From positions 1 to 64,000 of the forward strand of contig NZ_UNOZ01000028.1 in the NCBI RefSeq assembly GCF_900536025.1: a stretch of DNA of 64,000 nucleotides, in the 5' to 3' direction. Both the position numbers and the translations under genes were made by a program. The stretch's first letter is position 1; each line of letters starts with the position of its first letter. The notes under the pieces are model-generated. The model worked only from the letters and a program-made list of their open reading frames with translations. It did not search any database and was not told the DNA's origin. This DNA comes from Pseudomonas reidholzensis (GTDB taxonomy: Bacteria; Pseudomonadota; Gammaproteobacteria; Pseudomonadales; Pseudomonadaceae). Of the stretch, positions 37,265 to 45,563 are shown piece after piece.

Positions 37265-38070
37265 TTTTTCTGGCGACGGATTCTACTGGCGACGGGGCCT
37301 TCGGAAGGTTTTTTCACAGGCTGTTCTGAACTGCCGCCAGGGCGAGATAGGCCCTCCCGGTAAGCTTGGTCGAGTTCTGCCAAAAATTTCTTTTCTTCCT
37401 TCCGTGAAAGGGCTTTTTCGGAGGAACCCAGCGTTTTTTTGGCGGGCGTTCCACTGATCACTACATAATCGCGGTTTTCCTCCATGTGGTTTGGATCCCC
37501 CCCAACAGTGTAAGTGTCGGTAACAACCGCTACCGTAGCTTTACTCGCCGCCTTGGTAAGCCCGGTTTTTTGTTTAAGGCCAAAAAATTTCAGAATTCCC
37601 GACCAACTCTTTCCCGAGGGATCAAGCCTGTTAACCGGATCGCCCGCACAATATCCGTACGCGTTCGGACCTCCCTCGCCAAACGGGCTCAAGCTATCCG
37701 GGCTGTAGAAACGCATCAGGCGCGGGCTGTACAACCGGTGTCCATTACCCAGCAAATACCCTCTGGCCCCAGGCTCACGCCACTGGCCATTGAAGCCAAG
37801 CAATGCCGCCCTCTCATCGTCCACGCGATGTCCGTAGGGTGTATAGGCCATGCCATGCACCAGCGCCAGGCGCTGCATACCCAGCACCGAACCAGGCTGA
37901 TCGACCTGAAGTAACTGGGCGCCCTCTGCGGATTGCTGCGCAAGTGCAGCCTCCTGCGCCCACAACACGCTGGTACTGTCGCCTTGGTTAAGCATCTGGG
38001 TAGCCAACCGCTCCCCCTGATAAAAATGGCGGACCGAACGGCCAAGCGTGATCGAGTTGAGACTGTGCAT
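37261..38070 (-). CDS. orphan Rhs-core protein with unknown C-terminal domain (2)
   Basis: A 269-aa short Rhs protein. The N-terminal part has FYQGERLATQM and QVDQPGSVL repeats. The core runs YTPYGH, LLGFNGQWREP, YLLGNGHRLY, LMRFYSPDSLSPFG, CAGDPVNRLDPSGK, ending near residue 150. The remaining tail of about 115 residues is polar and rich in Lys, Glu and Ser, with no recognised domain. There is no secretion signal and no immunity candidate at its 3' end, where it abuts the urea transporter. Base composition is AT-richer than the flanks, mainly in the tail. Confidence 0.8.
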   Translation of the reverse strand: MHSLNSITLGRSVRHFYQGERLATQMLNQGDSTSVLWAQEAALAQQSAEGAQLLQVDQPGSVLGMQRLALVHGMAYTPYGHRVDDERAALLGFNGQWREPGARGYLLGNGHRLYSPRLMRFYSPDSLSPFGEGGPNAYGYCAGDPVNRLDPSGKSWSGILKFFGLKQKTGLTKAASKATVAVVTDTYTVGGDPNHMEENRDYVVISGTPAKKTLGSSEKALSRKEEKKFLAELDQAYREGLSRPGGSSEQPVKKPSEGPVASRIRRQKN

Positions 38071-38130
38071 GGGCTGTGCTTCCAGGGTCAGGTAACGTCA
38101 CCCAGTTTCAAGCGAACGCCTACCGCGCCT

Positions 38131-38152
38131 CAACTAGCAGAAATATCAGGTG
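38131..38152 (-). promoter_or_regulatory. 22-bp palindrome upstream of Rhs-core gene 2
   Basis: On the minus strand CACCTGATATTTCTGCTAGTTG aligns with the elements at 18035 and 40129. It ends 60 nt before the ATG. The arms are imperfect in this copy. Confidence 0.55.
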
Positions 38153-38232
38153 GCCCTTTCAGGATGCGGCAGTTGCACAATCATCAGCGAGGCTCCTAGG
38201 CTGTAGGCTTGACTCTAGGAACCACCTCCCTC

Positions 38233-39057
38233 ATGCACACCCCGCAAAGCTGGCGCGAACGGCTCTACATCATCGTCTTCCAGACCGACACCGTCGCCGG
38301 CCGCCGCTTCGACAAGACGCTCCTGCTGATCATCCTGGCCAGCCTGGTCACGGTGATCCTCGACAGCATCGACCAGGTCCATCAAAGCTATGCCGGGGTG
38401 CTCGCCGCGATCGAGTGGGGCTTCACGGCGATCTTCCTTGCCGAATACCTGACACGCCTGTACTGCTCGCCCAAGCCGCTGCGCTATGCCTTCAGCTTCT
38501 ACGGCCTGGTCGACCTGCTGGCGATCGTCCCTGGGGTCATCGCGATCTACTACAGCGACGCCCAGTACCTGCTGATCATCCGCGTGATCCGCATGCTGCG
38601 GATCTTCCGCGTGCTCAAGCTCGGCCAGTACCTCAAGCAGGCCAACTACCTGATGGCGGCGCTGCGCGGCAGCAAGCAGAAGATCATCGTATTCCTGGTC
38701 ACGGTCTCCACCCTGGTGACCGTGTTCGGTACCTTGATGTACGTGATCGAAGGCCCCGAGCATGGCTTCACCAGCATCCCCAAGGGCATCTACTGGGCCA
38801 TCGTCACCCTCACGACGGTGGGCTTCGGCGATATCGTGCCCAAGACCCCGCTGGGCCAGGTGCTGTCGTCACTGGTGATGATCACCGGTTACTCGATCAT
38901 CGCCGTGCCCACCGGCATCTTCACCGCCGAACTGGCCAACGCCATGCGTGGCGAACAGCTGCAGCACGACTGCCCCACCTGCCGCAAGAACAGCCACGAA
39001 CACGGCGCCGCGTTCTGCTCACGGTGTGGCAGCGCCCTGTTTAAAAAAACCGTTTAA
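38233..39057 (+). CDS. Kv-type potassium channel with C-terminal zinc ribbon
   Basis: A 274-aa six-helix voltage-gated-type ion channel. An S4-like positively charged helix (RVIRMLRIFRVLKLG) is followed by the pore helix and selectivity filter TTVGFGD near residue 196. The cytoplasmic tail ends in two CxxC pairs (CPTC...CSRC) typical of a zinc ribbon, an addition that simple bacterial Kv channels lack. The start is the ATG at 38233 (MHTPQSWRERL). It has no operon partners and lies between two Rhs-core genes. Confidence 0.9.
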   Translation: MHTPQSWRERLYIIVFQTDTVAGRRFDKTLLLIILASLVTVILDSIDQVHQSYAGVLAAIEWGFTAIFLAEYLTRLYCSPKPLRYAFSFYGLVDLLAIVPGVIAIYYSDAQYLLIIRVIRMLRIFRVLKLGQYLKQANYLMAALRGSKQKIIVFLVTVSTLVTVFGTLMYVIEGPEHGFTSIPKGIYWAIVTLTTVGFGDIVPKTPLGQVLSSLVMITGYSIIAVPTGIFTAELANAMRGEQLQHDCPTCRKNSHEHGAAFCSRCGSALFKKTV

Positions 39058-39088
39058 CGACCTTGTATTGACGTGAGCAACGCGCAAA

Positions 39089-40069
39089 TTATATCTGGCG
39101 TAGAGCAGAACGGATGTTGCTCGCCTTCTGAAGTAAAACCGCTTTGGCAACGCCCTTGCCGATACTTGCAACCTGACTCAAAGGGAGCGTGACGGTGGGC
39201 GTAGCCACTTCGCTTCGGACATGCGCTGCGATGTTCAGCGGCACCACCGCTTGAATACCACCGACAGTCTCAGGAGGGCCTAAAGGCGAGGAGTTGATGA
39301 GCACCTTGCCTACGTCCCCCACCGGAACTGACATTGAAAAGCCCCGGTGATCCAGCGTTACCTTCGATTGCTCCAGGCCCTCGATAGCACTGAAGGAGAA
39401 ACTGATCGACGGACCGTTCTCTCCCGTGCTAACGGTTGCGCTCTTGGCTACCGTGACAATGTCCGCTGGCAGCAGATCCAACTTGATGCCTTGAGGCGAG
39501 ACGACCACTGTGGACTTCTCCGGCTGCATAGGCCGCATGCCCGCGACTCTCTGGAACAACGTATGCCTGACCCTCCCAGTAGGGTCGACATGGTTCACCG
39601 GATCGCCAGAACAATAGCAATAACCATTCACTCCACCGTCGCCAAACGGGCTATGACGATCAGGGCTGTAAAAGCGCATGAGCCCCGGTTGATAGAGTCG
39701 ATAACCATTGCCCAGCAAGTAGCCCTCTAAGGTCGGCTCACGCCACTGCCCATTGAACCCCAGCGATGTCACAGCGGCATCTTCGGCGAGATGGCCATAG
39801 GGCCCATAGGCCATGGCGTGTCGCGACGCTTGATTGCGTGCCACCAGCGTAGAGCCCGCTGGATCTGTCTGAACCAACAAGGCAGAGGCCTGTGCTGCGC
39901 ATCCGGACCTTTGTGCCAGCACCCGCCCTTGCGCGCGCATCAGGCGCTGGCAATCTCCTGGGCGGACCAAGGCAGCAAGCGTGCCGTTCTGGTAAAACAG
40001 CAGAGCCCTCGGCGATCCCCGCTGTTCGCTTTGACCCAATCCCGGAAATCGCCCCGACGTAACGTTCAT
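39089..40069 (-). CDS. orphan Rhs-core protein with unknown C-terminal domain (3)
   Basis: A 326-aa short Rhs protein. Repeats at the N-terminus (FYQNGTLAALV, QTDPAGSTLV) lead to the core YGPYGH, SLGFNGQWREP, YLLGNGYRLY, LMRFYSPDRHSPFG, CSGDPVNHVDPTGR, ending about residue 160. The tail of about 165 residues is rich in Val, Ser and Pro, looks beta-rich, and matches nothing I know. The ATG at 40069 is preferred to the one two codons upstream, because GCGAGG is then correctly spaced and the distance to the upstream palindrome equals that of the other two copies (59 nt). Confidence 0.8.
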   Translation of the reverse strand: MNVTSGRFPGLGQSEQRGSPRALLFYQNGTLAALVRPGDCQRLMRAQGRVLAQRSGCAAQASALLVQTDPAGSTLVARNQASRHAMAYGPYGHLAEDAAVTSLGFNGQWREPTLEGYLLGNGYRLYQPGLMRFYSPDRHSPFGDGGVNGYCYCSGDPVNHVDPTGRVRHTLFQRVAGMRPMQPEKSTVVVSPQGIKLDLLPADIVTVAKSATVSTGENGPSISFSFSAIEGLEQSKVTLDHRGFSMSVPVGDVGKVLINSSPLGPPETVGGIQAVVPLNIAAHVRSEVATPTVTLPLSQVASIGKGVAKAVLLQKASNIRSALRQI

Positions 40070-40128
40070 CCGCATTGCCTCGCCTCAATTAAGTAGAGCC
40101 TAAACCTCGCCCCAACGGGAGAGATCGA

Positions 40129-40150
40129 CAACTGGCAGAAATGTCAGTTG
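40129..40150 (-). promoter_or_regulatory. 22-bp palindrome upstream of Rhs-core gene 3
   Basis: On the minus strand CAACTGACATTTCTGCCAGTTG has 9-bp arms with one mismatch around TTTC. It ends 59 nt before the ATG at 40069. Confidence 0.6.
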
Positions 40151-40214
40151 CCCGGCTCTCATCCAGGAATAACCAAAGCGTTTTTTGTTCTTTAAACAGC
40201 TGCGAGCCACCCGC

Positions 40215-40220
40215 TATAGT
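40215..40220 (+). promoter_or_regulatory. -10 element of the sulfate-binding protein gene
   Basis: TATAGT lies about 45 bp before the GTG start. The upstream region (40165-40195) is AT-rich, as at activator-dependent promoters, but no -35 is clear. Confidence 0.4.
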
Positions 40221-40264
40221 CGCTGGCACTCTGCCCATAACTGTTCAAGAACAAGGAATGCGTC

Positions 40265-41263
40265 GTGAAAAAACTGTTCACTGCCTCGCTGCTCGCCGCG
40301 GGCCTGACCCTCGGCAACTTGGCCCAGGCCGCACCGACCCTGCTTAACGTGTCCTACGACGTGATGCGCGACTTCTACAAGGACTACAACGCCGCGTTCC
40401 AGAAGCACTGGGAGGCCGAGCACAAGGAAAAGGTCGCCTTGCAGATGTCCTTCGGCGGCTCGAGCAAGCAGGCGCGGGCAGTGATCGACGGCCTGCCGGC
40501 GGATGTCATCACCATGAACATGGCCACCGACATCAACGCCCTGGTCGACAATGGCAAGCTGGTCCCGGACAACTGGGTCACCCGCCTGCCGAACAACAGC
40601 GCGCCGTTCACCTCGGCCACCGTGTTCATCGTCCGCAAGGGCAACCCGAAAGCCCTGAAAGACTGGCCCGACCTGCTCAAGGACGGCGTCCAGGTGATCG
40701 TGCCCAACCCCAAGACGTCGGGTAACGGCCGCTACACTTACCTCTCCGCCTGGGGCTACGTGCTGAAGAACGGCGGCGACGAAAACAAAGCCAAGGACTT
40801 CGTCGGCAAGCTGTTCAAGCAGGCGCCAGTGCTCGACACCGGTGGCCGTGCGGCGACCACCACGTTCATGACCAACCAGATCGGCGACGTGCTGGTGACC
40901 TTCGAGAACGAAGCCGAGATGATCGCCCGTGAGTTTGGCCGCGATCAGTTCGAAGTGGTCTACCCGAGCGTGTCGGCCGAAGCCGAGCCGCCGGTGAGCG
41001 TGGTCGACAAGGTGGTCGACAAGAAAGGCACCCGCGCCGTGGCCGAGGAATACCTGAAGTACCTGTGGTCGCCAGCGGCCCAGGAGATCGCTGCGCAGAA
41101 CTACCTGCGTCCGCGTGATGCGACCGTGCTGGCGAAGTACACCGACCGCTTCCCGAAAGTCGATTTCCTCTCGGTCGAGAAGACCTTTGGTGACTGGCGC
41201 ACCGTGCAGAAGACCCACTTCAATGACGGTGGCGTGTTCGACCAGATCTACACCGGCCAATAA
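40265..41263 (+). CDS. sbp: sulfate/thiosulfate ABC transporter substrate-binding protein
   Basis: A 332-aa periplasmic protein with a signal peptide (about residues 1-22, ending AQA). Sbp/CysP motifs: LLNVSYDVMRDFYKDYN, SFGGSSKQARAVIDGL, PNPKTSGNGRYTYL. It captures sulfate for import. It starts with GTG after AAGGAA. No permease or ATPase gene follows, so it is an orphan receptor that must use a transporter encoded elsewhere, as is common for second sbp copies in Pseudomonas. Confidence 0.95.
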   Translation: MKKLFTASLLAAGLTLGNLAQAAPTLLNVSYDVMRDFYKDYNAAFQKHWEAEHKEKVALQMSFGGSSKQARAVIDGLPADVITMNMATDINALVDNGKLVPDNWVTRLPNNSAPFTSATVFIVRKGNPKALKDWPDLLKDGVQVIVPNPKTSGNGRYTYLSAWGYVLKNGGDENKAKDFVGKLFKQAPVLDTGGRAATTTFMTNQIGDVLVTFENEAEMIAREFGRDQFEVVYPSVSAEAEPPVSVVDKVVDKKGTRAVAEEYLKYLWSPAAQEIAAQNYLRPRDATVLAKYTDRFPKVDFLSVEKTFGDWRTVQKTHFNDGGVFDQIYTGQ

Positions 41264-41273
41264 GGCGGCCCCC

Positions 41274-41382
41274 ATCGCGGGGCAAGCCCCCTCCCACGCC
41301 TGTTGCGCTCCAGATGCCGGATACCCTCCCATCCTCCGGGGCGCAGCTCAAACAGGCGTGGGAGCGGGCTTGCCCCGCGATG
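41274..41382. repeat. REP pair (inverted)
   Basis: ATCGCGGGGCAAGCCCCCTC and GGGAGCGGGCTTGCCCCGCG face each other after sbp, with CACGCCTG/CAGGCGTG extensions that also pair. Confidence 0.85.
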
Positions 41383-41475
41383 ACATTTTCACTTCCCATC
41401 GAACTTTCTCCTCCCTTGTGCCATCAGTTCCTTGAGTAACCCTTCCCCGCTCGCCCCGGCCCAAGGAGTACTCCA

Positions 41476-43506
41476 GTGCTGCGTTTTCTGACCCCGCTCC
41501 TGCTCAGCTTGCTGCTGAGCACCCCGCTGTATGCCGCCGACCCCGCCCCCACCGAGGAAACCCCCGAGGAACCTGCCCCGGTGCTCCAGGGTGGCCTGCT
41601 CGGCGCCTTGGCCGACGGCTTCGACAGCGCCGCCCAGGAACTCGACCTCGACGCCCACCTGGTCGACGCCTGGCGCCTGCGCACCGACCGCGCCGCCAAG
41701 GAAGTCGGGCGCCTGGTCGACCGTCACTCGGCCAGTGACTCGCTGCAACTGACGGGCGACTTCCTGCTGTTGACCCTGGCCTGGGCAGCCAGCTTCGCCC
41801 TGCTCACCACCCTCGGCCGCTGGCTGGCCAACCGCTGTGCGCAGACCCGCCTGGTGCGCCAGCGCAAACGCCTGCGCAGCCTGCTCGGCTACCTGCTGCC
41901 CTATACCCTGCCAGCGCTCGCCAGCCTGCCGCTGACGCTCTACGCCAGCCGCTTCCTGGACCCCTCGGTTGCCCGCGCGCTGGGCCTGAGCCTGGCCTAT
42001 GCGACCAGCAGCGGGCTGTTCTCGAGCTCGATCATCCTCTGCCTGATCACCCTGTTCGACGCCGGCCACAAGCGCCCGGCGGTGGCGCTGATCCGCCGCA
42101 TGGCACCGCGCCCGCTGTTCCTGATCGGCTTTCTGGCAGCCTGGAGTGACGCCCTGACCAGCGCGCAGATCGCCCGCCAACTGGGCGGCAACATTACCGC
42201 CAGTGTGGCGGTGGTGACGGGCCTGCTGGCCACCTTCATCTTCGCCAGCCTGGTCGTGCGCCTGCGCCGGCCCGTGGCGCACCTGATCCGCAACCGCGCC
42301 CTCAAGGACCGCCTGCAGCACCGCGCGGTGCAGGAAACCCTGCGGATCTTCTCCAACCTCTGGTACCTGCCGATCCTGATGATGATCCTGGTCTCGGCGG
42401 TCCACCTGATCGGCGCGGGCGAAGAAAGCCAGAAAGCCCTGCGCAACGCCCTGTTGACCACCGTGCTGCTGGTCGGCACGGTATTCCTCAGCACCCTCCT
42501 GCAACACTTGCTGACGCCTCGTCAAAGCGATGCGCAACAACGTGTGCGGCCCTACCATGAACTGCTGCGCAGCCTGGCCCACGCCTTGCTGCGGATCGCC
42601 ATGGCGGTCACCTTCATCGAGCTGCTGGGGCGGATCTGGGGCTTCTCGGTGATCGACTTCGCCCTCAGCAACAGCCTCGGCCAGGCAATCAGCAACTCGC
42701 TGTCGAGCATTGGCCTGATCCTGCTGGTGACCTGGCTGCTGTGGGTGGTGCTCGACACGGCGATACAAGAGGCGCTCAAGCCCGCCGTCGGCAAACGCGC
42801 GTCGCGCCAGCCGAGTACCCGCACGCGGACCATCCTGCCGATGCTGCGCAACGCGATCAAAGTGGTGCTGATCGTCATCTGCACCATCACCACCATGGCC
42901 AACCTGGGGATCAACGTCGCGCCGCTGCTGGCCGGTGCCGGGGTGATCGGCCTGGCGATCGGTTTCGGCTCGCAGCAGCTGGTGCAGGATGTGATCACCG
43001 GCCTGTTCATCCTCATCGAAGACACCATCTCGATCGGCGACTGGGTGGTGCTCGACTCCGGCCATGCCGGCACCGTCGAGAGCCTGACCATCCGCACCTT
43101 GCGCCTGCGCGATGGCAAGGGCTTCGTGCATTCGGTGCCATTCGGCCAGATCAAGGCGGTTACCAACCAGTCGCGCCAGTTCGCCTACGCGTTCTTCTCG
43201 GTGCAGTTCACCTACGACAGCGACGTCGACCAGTCGCTGGCGTTGATTCATGAGGTGGGCAAGTCGATCAGCGAAGACCCGCTGCTGCGGATCAACCTGC
43301 AGGGGCCGTTGCAGGTGTTCGGGGTGGACCGGATGGACTTGAACGGGTTTGTCCTCACCGCGCAGTTCCGGACCATTTCCGGGGGGCAGTATGCGGTGAG
43401 CCGGGCATTCAACGAGCGGCTGAAAAAGCGCGTGGACCAGACCGACAATGTGGCGTTTGCCCAGGTCTATCCCATGCCCGCGCAGGCGCGGGCGGTGTCA
43501 GCCTGA
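41476..43506 (+). CDS. MscS-family mechanosensitive channel (YbiO-like)
   Basis: A 676-aa inner membrane channel. A signal peptide (ending YAA) precedes a periplasmic region and about ten membrane helices. The MscS core begins near residue 470, with the pore helix around GAGVIGLAIGFGSQQLVQDVITG and the beta domain after SIGDWVV. The length and N-terminal extension resemble E. coli YbiO. It opens under membrane tension to release solutes during osmotic downshock. It starts with GTG after AAGGAG and stands alone. Confidence 0.92.
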   Translation: MLRFLTPLLLSLLLSTPLYAADPAPTEETPEEPAPVLQGGLLGALADGFDSAAQELDLDAHLVDAWRLRTDRAAKEVGRLVDRHSASDSLQLTGDFLLLTLAWAASFALLTTLGRWLANRCAQTRLVRQRKRLRSLLGYLLPYTLPALASLPLTLYASRFLDPSVARALGLSLAYATSSGLFSSSIILCLITLFDAGHKRPAVALIRRMAPRPLFLIGFLAAWSDALTSAQIARQLGGNITASVAVVTGLLATFIFASLVVRLRRPVAHLIRNRALKDRLQHRAVQETLRIFSNLWYLPILMMILVSAVHLIGAGEESQKALRNALLTTVLLVGTVFLSTLLQHLLTPRQSDAQQRVRPYHELLRSLAHALLRIAMAVTFIELLGRIWGFSVIDFALSNSLGQAISNSLSSIGLILLVTWLLWVVLDTAIQEALKPAVGKRASRQPSTRTRTILPMLRNAIKVVLIVICTITTMANLGINVAPLLAGAGVIGLAIGFGSQQLVQDVITGLFILIEDTISIGDWVVLDSGHAGTVESLTIRTLRLRDGKGFVHSVPFGQIKAVTNQSRQFAYAFFSVQFTYDSDVDQSLALIHEVGKSISEDPLLRINLQGPLQVFGVDRMDLNGFVLTAQFRTISGGQYAVSRAFNERLKKRVDQTDNVAFAQVYPMPAQARAVSA

Positions 43507-43542
43507 AAATGGTGCCCCGCGAAGAGGCCTGGACAGCGGGCA

Positions 43543-44472
43543 TCACTCTCCTTGGCGGAACACCAGGGCCTTCAAGCCACCCTCAGGATCGGCATCAGGA
43601 AACTCCGGCGGATTGGCCAACCGCTCGACGAACTTCAACCCAGGCGCCTGCTCGGCCATGCCCTGAATCAGGAAGTCCGAGCCAATCCCCGGATCATTGA
43701 CACACGCCAGCACCGTGCCGCCCTCGGTCAGCAACTCCGGCAAGCGCCGCAGAATCTTCGCGTAATCCTGGGTCAGCACGAAGCTGCCGCGCTGGAAGCT
43801 CGGCGGGTCGATGATGATCAGGTCATACGGCCCGTACTTGCGCACCTTGCCCCACGACTTGAACAACTCATGGCCCAGGTAGGCGACGCGCGATGCGTCA
43901 TGGCCATTGAGCCGATGATTGTCCCGCCCACGCGACAGCGCCGATTTGGCCATATCAAGGTTGACCACCTGTTCAGCGCCACCGGCAATCGCCGTCACCG
44001 AGAAGCCGCAGGTATAGGCGAACAGGTTCAACACCCGATTGCCTGCGGCCTGCTCGCGCACCCAGCGCCGGCCATAGCGCATGTCGAGGAACAGGCCGTT
44101 GTTCTGCCGCACGCCCAGGTCGAGCAAATAGGTCAGGCCATCTTCGACCACTTCACGTTGCTGAACCGGCTCGCCCACCAGCCACTGGCCGGGGCTGTCG
44201 GGCAAATAGCGGTGCTGGATCAGAATCGCCTGGCCGGTCCATTGCGGGCGCGCGGCGAGTGCCTGGAGCATGGCCTCCAGCTCAGCCAACTGGCCCTCCG
44301 GTGGCTCGCGGAACAGCGCAACCGACAACACACCCTGCAGCCAGTCGACGGTGATCTGCTCGAGCCCCGCCCAGCAACGGCCACGGCCGTGAAACAAGCG
44401 GCGGGTTTCGGCCGGCGCAGGGTCGAGGGCGGTGAGCAGATGCTGTTCGAGGGTGTCGATCACGGAGGTCAT
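43543..44472 (-). CDS. class I SAM-dependent methyltransferase (RlmI-like)
   Basis: A 309-aa protein with the C-terminal Rossmann fold of rRNA cytosine methyltransferases. Motifs: QNNGLFLDMRYGRRWV, the SAM-binding NLFAYTCGFSVTA, NLDMAKSALSRGRDN and the catalytic DPPSFQRGSF. The N-terminal PUA domain of true RlmI is missing, so the substrate is uncertain. The ATG at 44472 is chosen over a TTG two codons upstream. It is downstream of the EamA gene, beyond a terminator. Confidence 0.88.
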   Translation of the reverse strand: MTSVIDTLEQHLLTALDPAPAETRRLFHGRGRCWAGLEQITVDWLQGVLSVALFREPPEGQLAELEAMLQALAARPQWTGQAILIQHRYLPDSPGQWLVGEPVQQREVVEDGLTYLLDLGVRQNNGLFLDMRYGRRWVREQAAGNRVLNLFAYTCGFSVTAIAGGAEQVVNLDMAKSALSRGRDNHRLNGHDASRVAYLGHELFKSWGKVRKYGPYDLIIIDPPSFQRGSFVLTQDYAKILRRLPELLTEGGTVLACVNDPGIGSDFLIQGMAEQAPGLKFVERLANPPEFPDADPEGGLKALVFRQGE

Positions 44473-44491
44473 GGGCAAGTCGCAGGGCTTG

Positions 44492-44516
44492 AAAAAGGGG
44501 GCATTCTACCCCCTTG
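44492..44516 (-). terminator. terminator of the EamA gene
   Basis: On the minus strand AAGGGGG-TAGAATG-CCCCCTT is followed by T-rich sequence (TTTTTC). It separates the EamA gene from the methyltransferase gene. Confidence 0.8.
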
Positions 44517-44523
44517 CGCGGCC

Positions 44524-45429
44524 TCAGTCGCTTGAAGCTGCAACCTCAGCCTTGGCCGTACGGAACCACCAGCCCTGTTGCATGCCTGCCGCCGCCAGCA
44601 GAATCAACGCCACACCGAGCCACTGCAACGGCGCCAGGCGATGGCCGAAGGCGATCCAGTCGACCAGGATCGCCGCGATCGGGTAGATGAACGACAGAGC
44701 GCCGGTCAGCGCCGTCGGCAGGCGCTGGATGGCGCTGTACAGCAGCACGTACATCACGCCGGTGTGGACGATGCCCAGGGTGATCAGGCTGGCCAGCGCC
44801 GGCACTTCGCCCGGCAAGCCGCCCAATTTGACCCAAGGCGCCAGCAGCAGGGTGCCGGTGCTCACCTGGATCAGCGCTATAAGGTGCGGCGGGGTGCCGC
44901 TCAGGCGCTTGATGATCAGCGCCGCCACCGCGTACAGAAACGCCGCGCCTAACGCCAGGGCGATCCCTAGCAGGTACTCGCCACCACTGCCCTGCCCCGC
45001 GCCATGTGCGCTGACGATCGCCAACATGCCGAGGAACGCCACGCTCAGCCAGGTCAGCTTGGCGGCGGTGATCTTCTCGCCGAGGAACAGTGCCGCCAAG
45101 CCCACCAGCATGAACGGCTGGACGTTGTACACCGCAGTACCGATGGCGATCGAGGCGCGCGAGTAGGAGGCGAACAACAGCACCCAGTTACCGACGATGG
45201 CCACCCCGCTGGCAATCGCCAGGAGGAACGCCGTACGGCTGATCACCCCAGGCTTGAGGAAGCCAAAGCCGGCGCAGATCAACAGCAGGGTGCCGGCCCC
45301 GAACACGCAACGCCAGAACACCACCTCGAGCACCGGCTGCCCGGACACCAGCACGAACCAGCCGATGGTCCCGGAAATCAGCATGGCCACCACCATCTCT
45401 ACTGAGCCACGGCGAACTGAACTGTCCAT
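44524..45429 (-). CDS. EamA/DMT-family transporter
   Basis: A 301-aa inner membrane protein with ten predicted helices in two EamA repeats (LISGTIGWFVLVSGQ first half, FLYAVAALIIKRLSG second half). Such proteins export amino acids or other metabolites. It is divergent from an Lrp/AsnC regulator, a common pairing for amino-acid exporters, and GGAGGTGTGAG precedes its ATG at 45429. The substrate is not readable from the sequence. Confidence 0.9.
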   Translation of the reverse strand: MDSSVRRGSVEMVVAMLISGTIGWFVLVSGQPVLEVVFWRCVFGAGTLLLICAGFGFLKPGVISRTAFLLAIASGVAIVGNWVLLFASYSRASIAIGTAVYNVQPFMLVGLAALFLGEKITAAKLTWLSVAFLGMLAIVSAHGAGQGSGGEYLLGIALALGAAFLYAVAALIIKRLSGTPPHLIALIQVSTGTLLLAPWVKLGGLPGEVPALASLITLGIVHTGVMYVLLYSAIQRLPTALTGALSFIYPIAAILVDWIAFGHRLAPLQWLGVALILLAAAGMQQGWWFRTAKAEVAASSD

Positions 45430-45496
45430 CTCACACCTCCGGTTGTCGATGGGCATAGTTTGCCAAAGGCCCGGGATCGCCATCCAGCGGATAACC

Positions 45497-45550
45497 AAGG
45501 CAGATTTCGTAATCTGCCTTTACTATCAAGGCAAACATACCAATTTGCCT
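45497..45550. promoter_or_regulatory. inverted repeats between EamA exporter and Lrp regulator
   Basis: AAGGCAGATT-TCGT-AATCTGCCTT (45497-45520) is a perfect palindrome. AGGCAAA...TTTGCCT (45529-45550) is a second one, and a further TTTGCC half-site lies near 45461. Such phased repeats suit binding by a multimeric Lrp-type protein that controls both genes. Confidence 0.65.
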
Positions 45551-45563
45551 GACGAGGTGAACA

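Noticed and set aside
18116-40069. The three Rhs-core genes as remnants of full-length Rhs genes
   Set aside because: Each has an intact start, a ribosome binding region and a fixed upstream motif, and no decayed YD-repeat sequence precedes any of them. They look like complete short genes.
40129-40150. Sigma-54 promoter in the Rhs-associated palindrome
   Set aside because: The TGGCA and TTGC-like parts of the motif are too close together (about 7 nt between the GG and GC) for a -24/-12 promoter.
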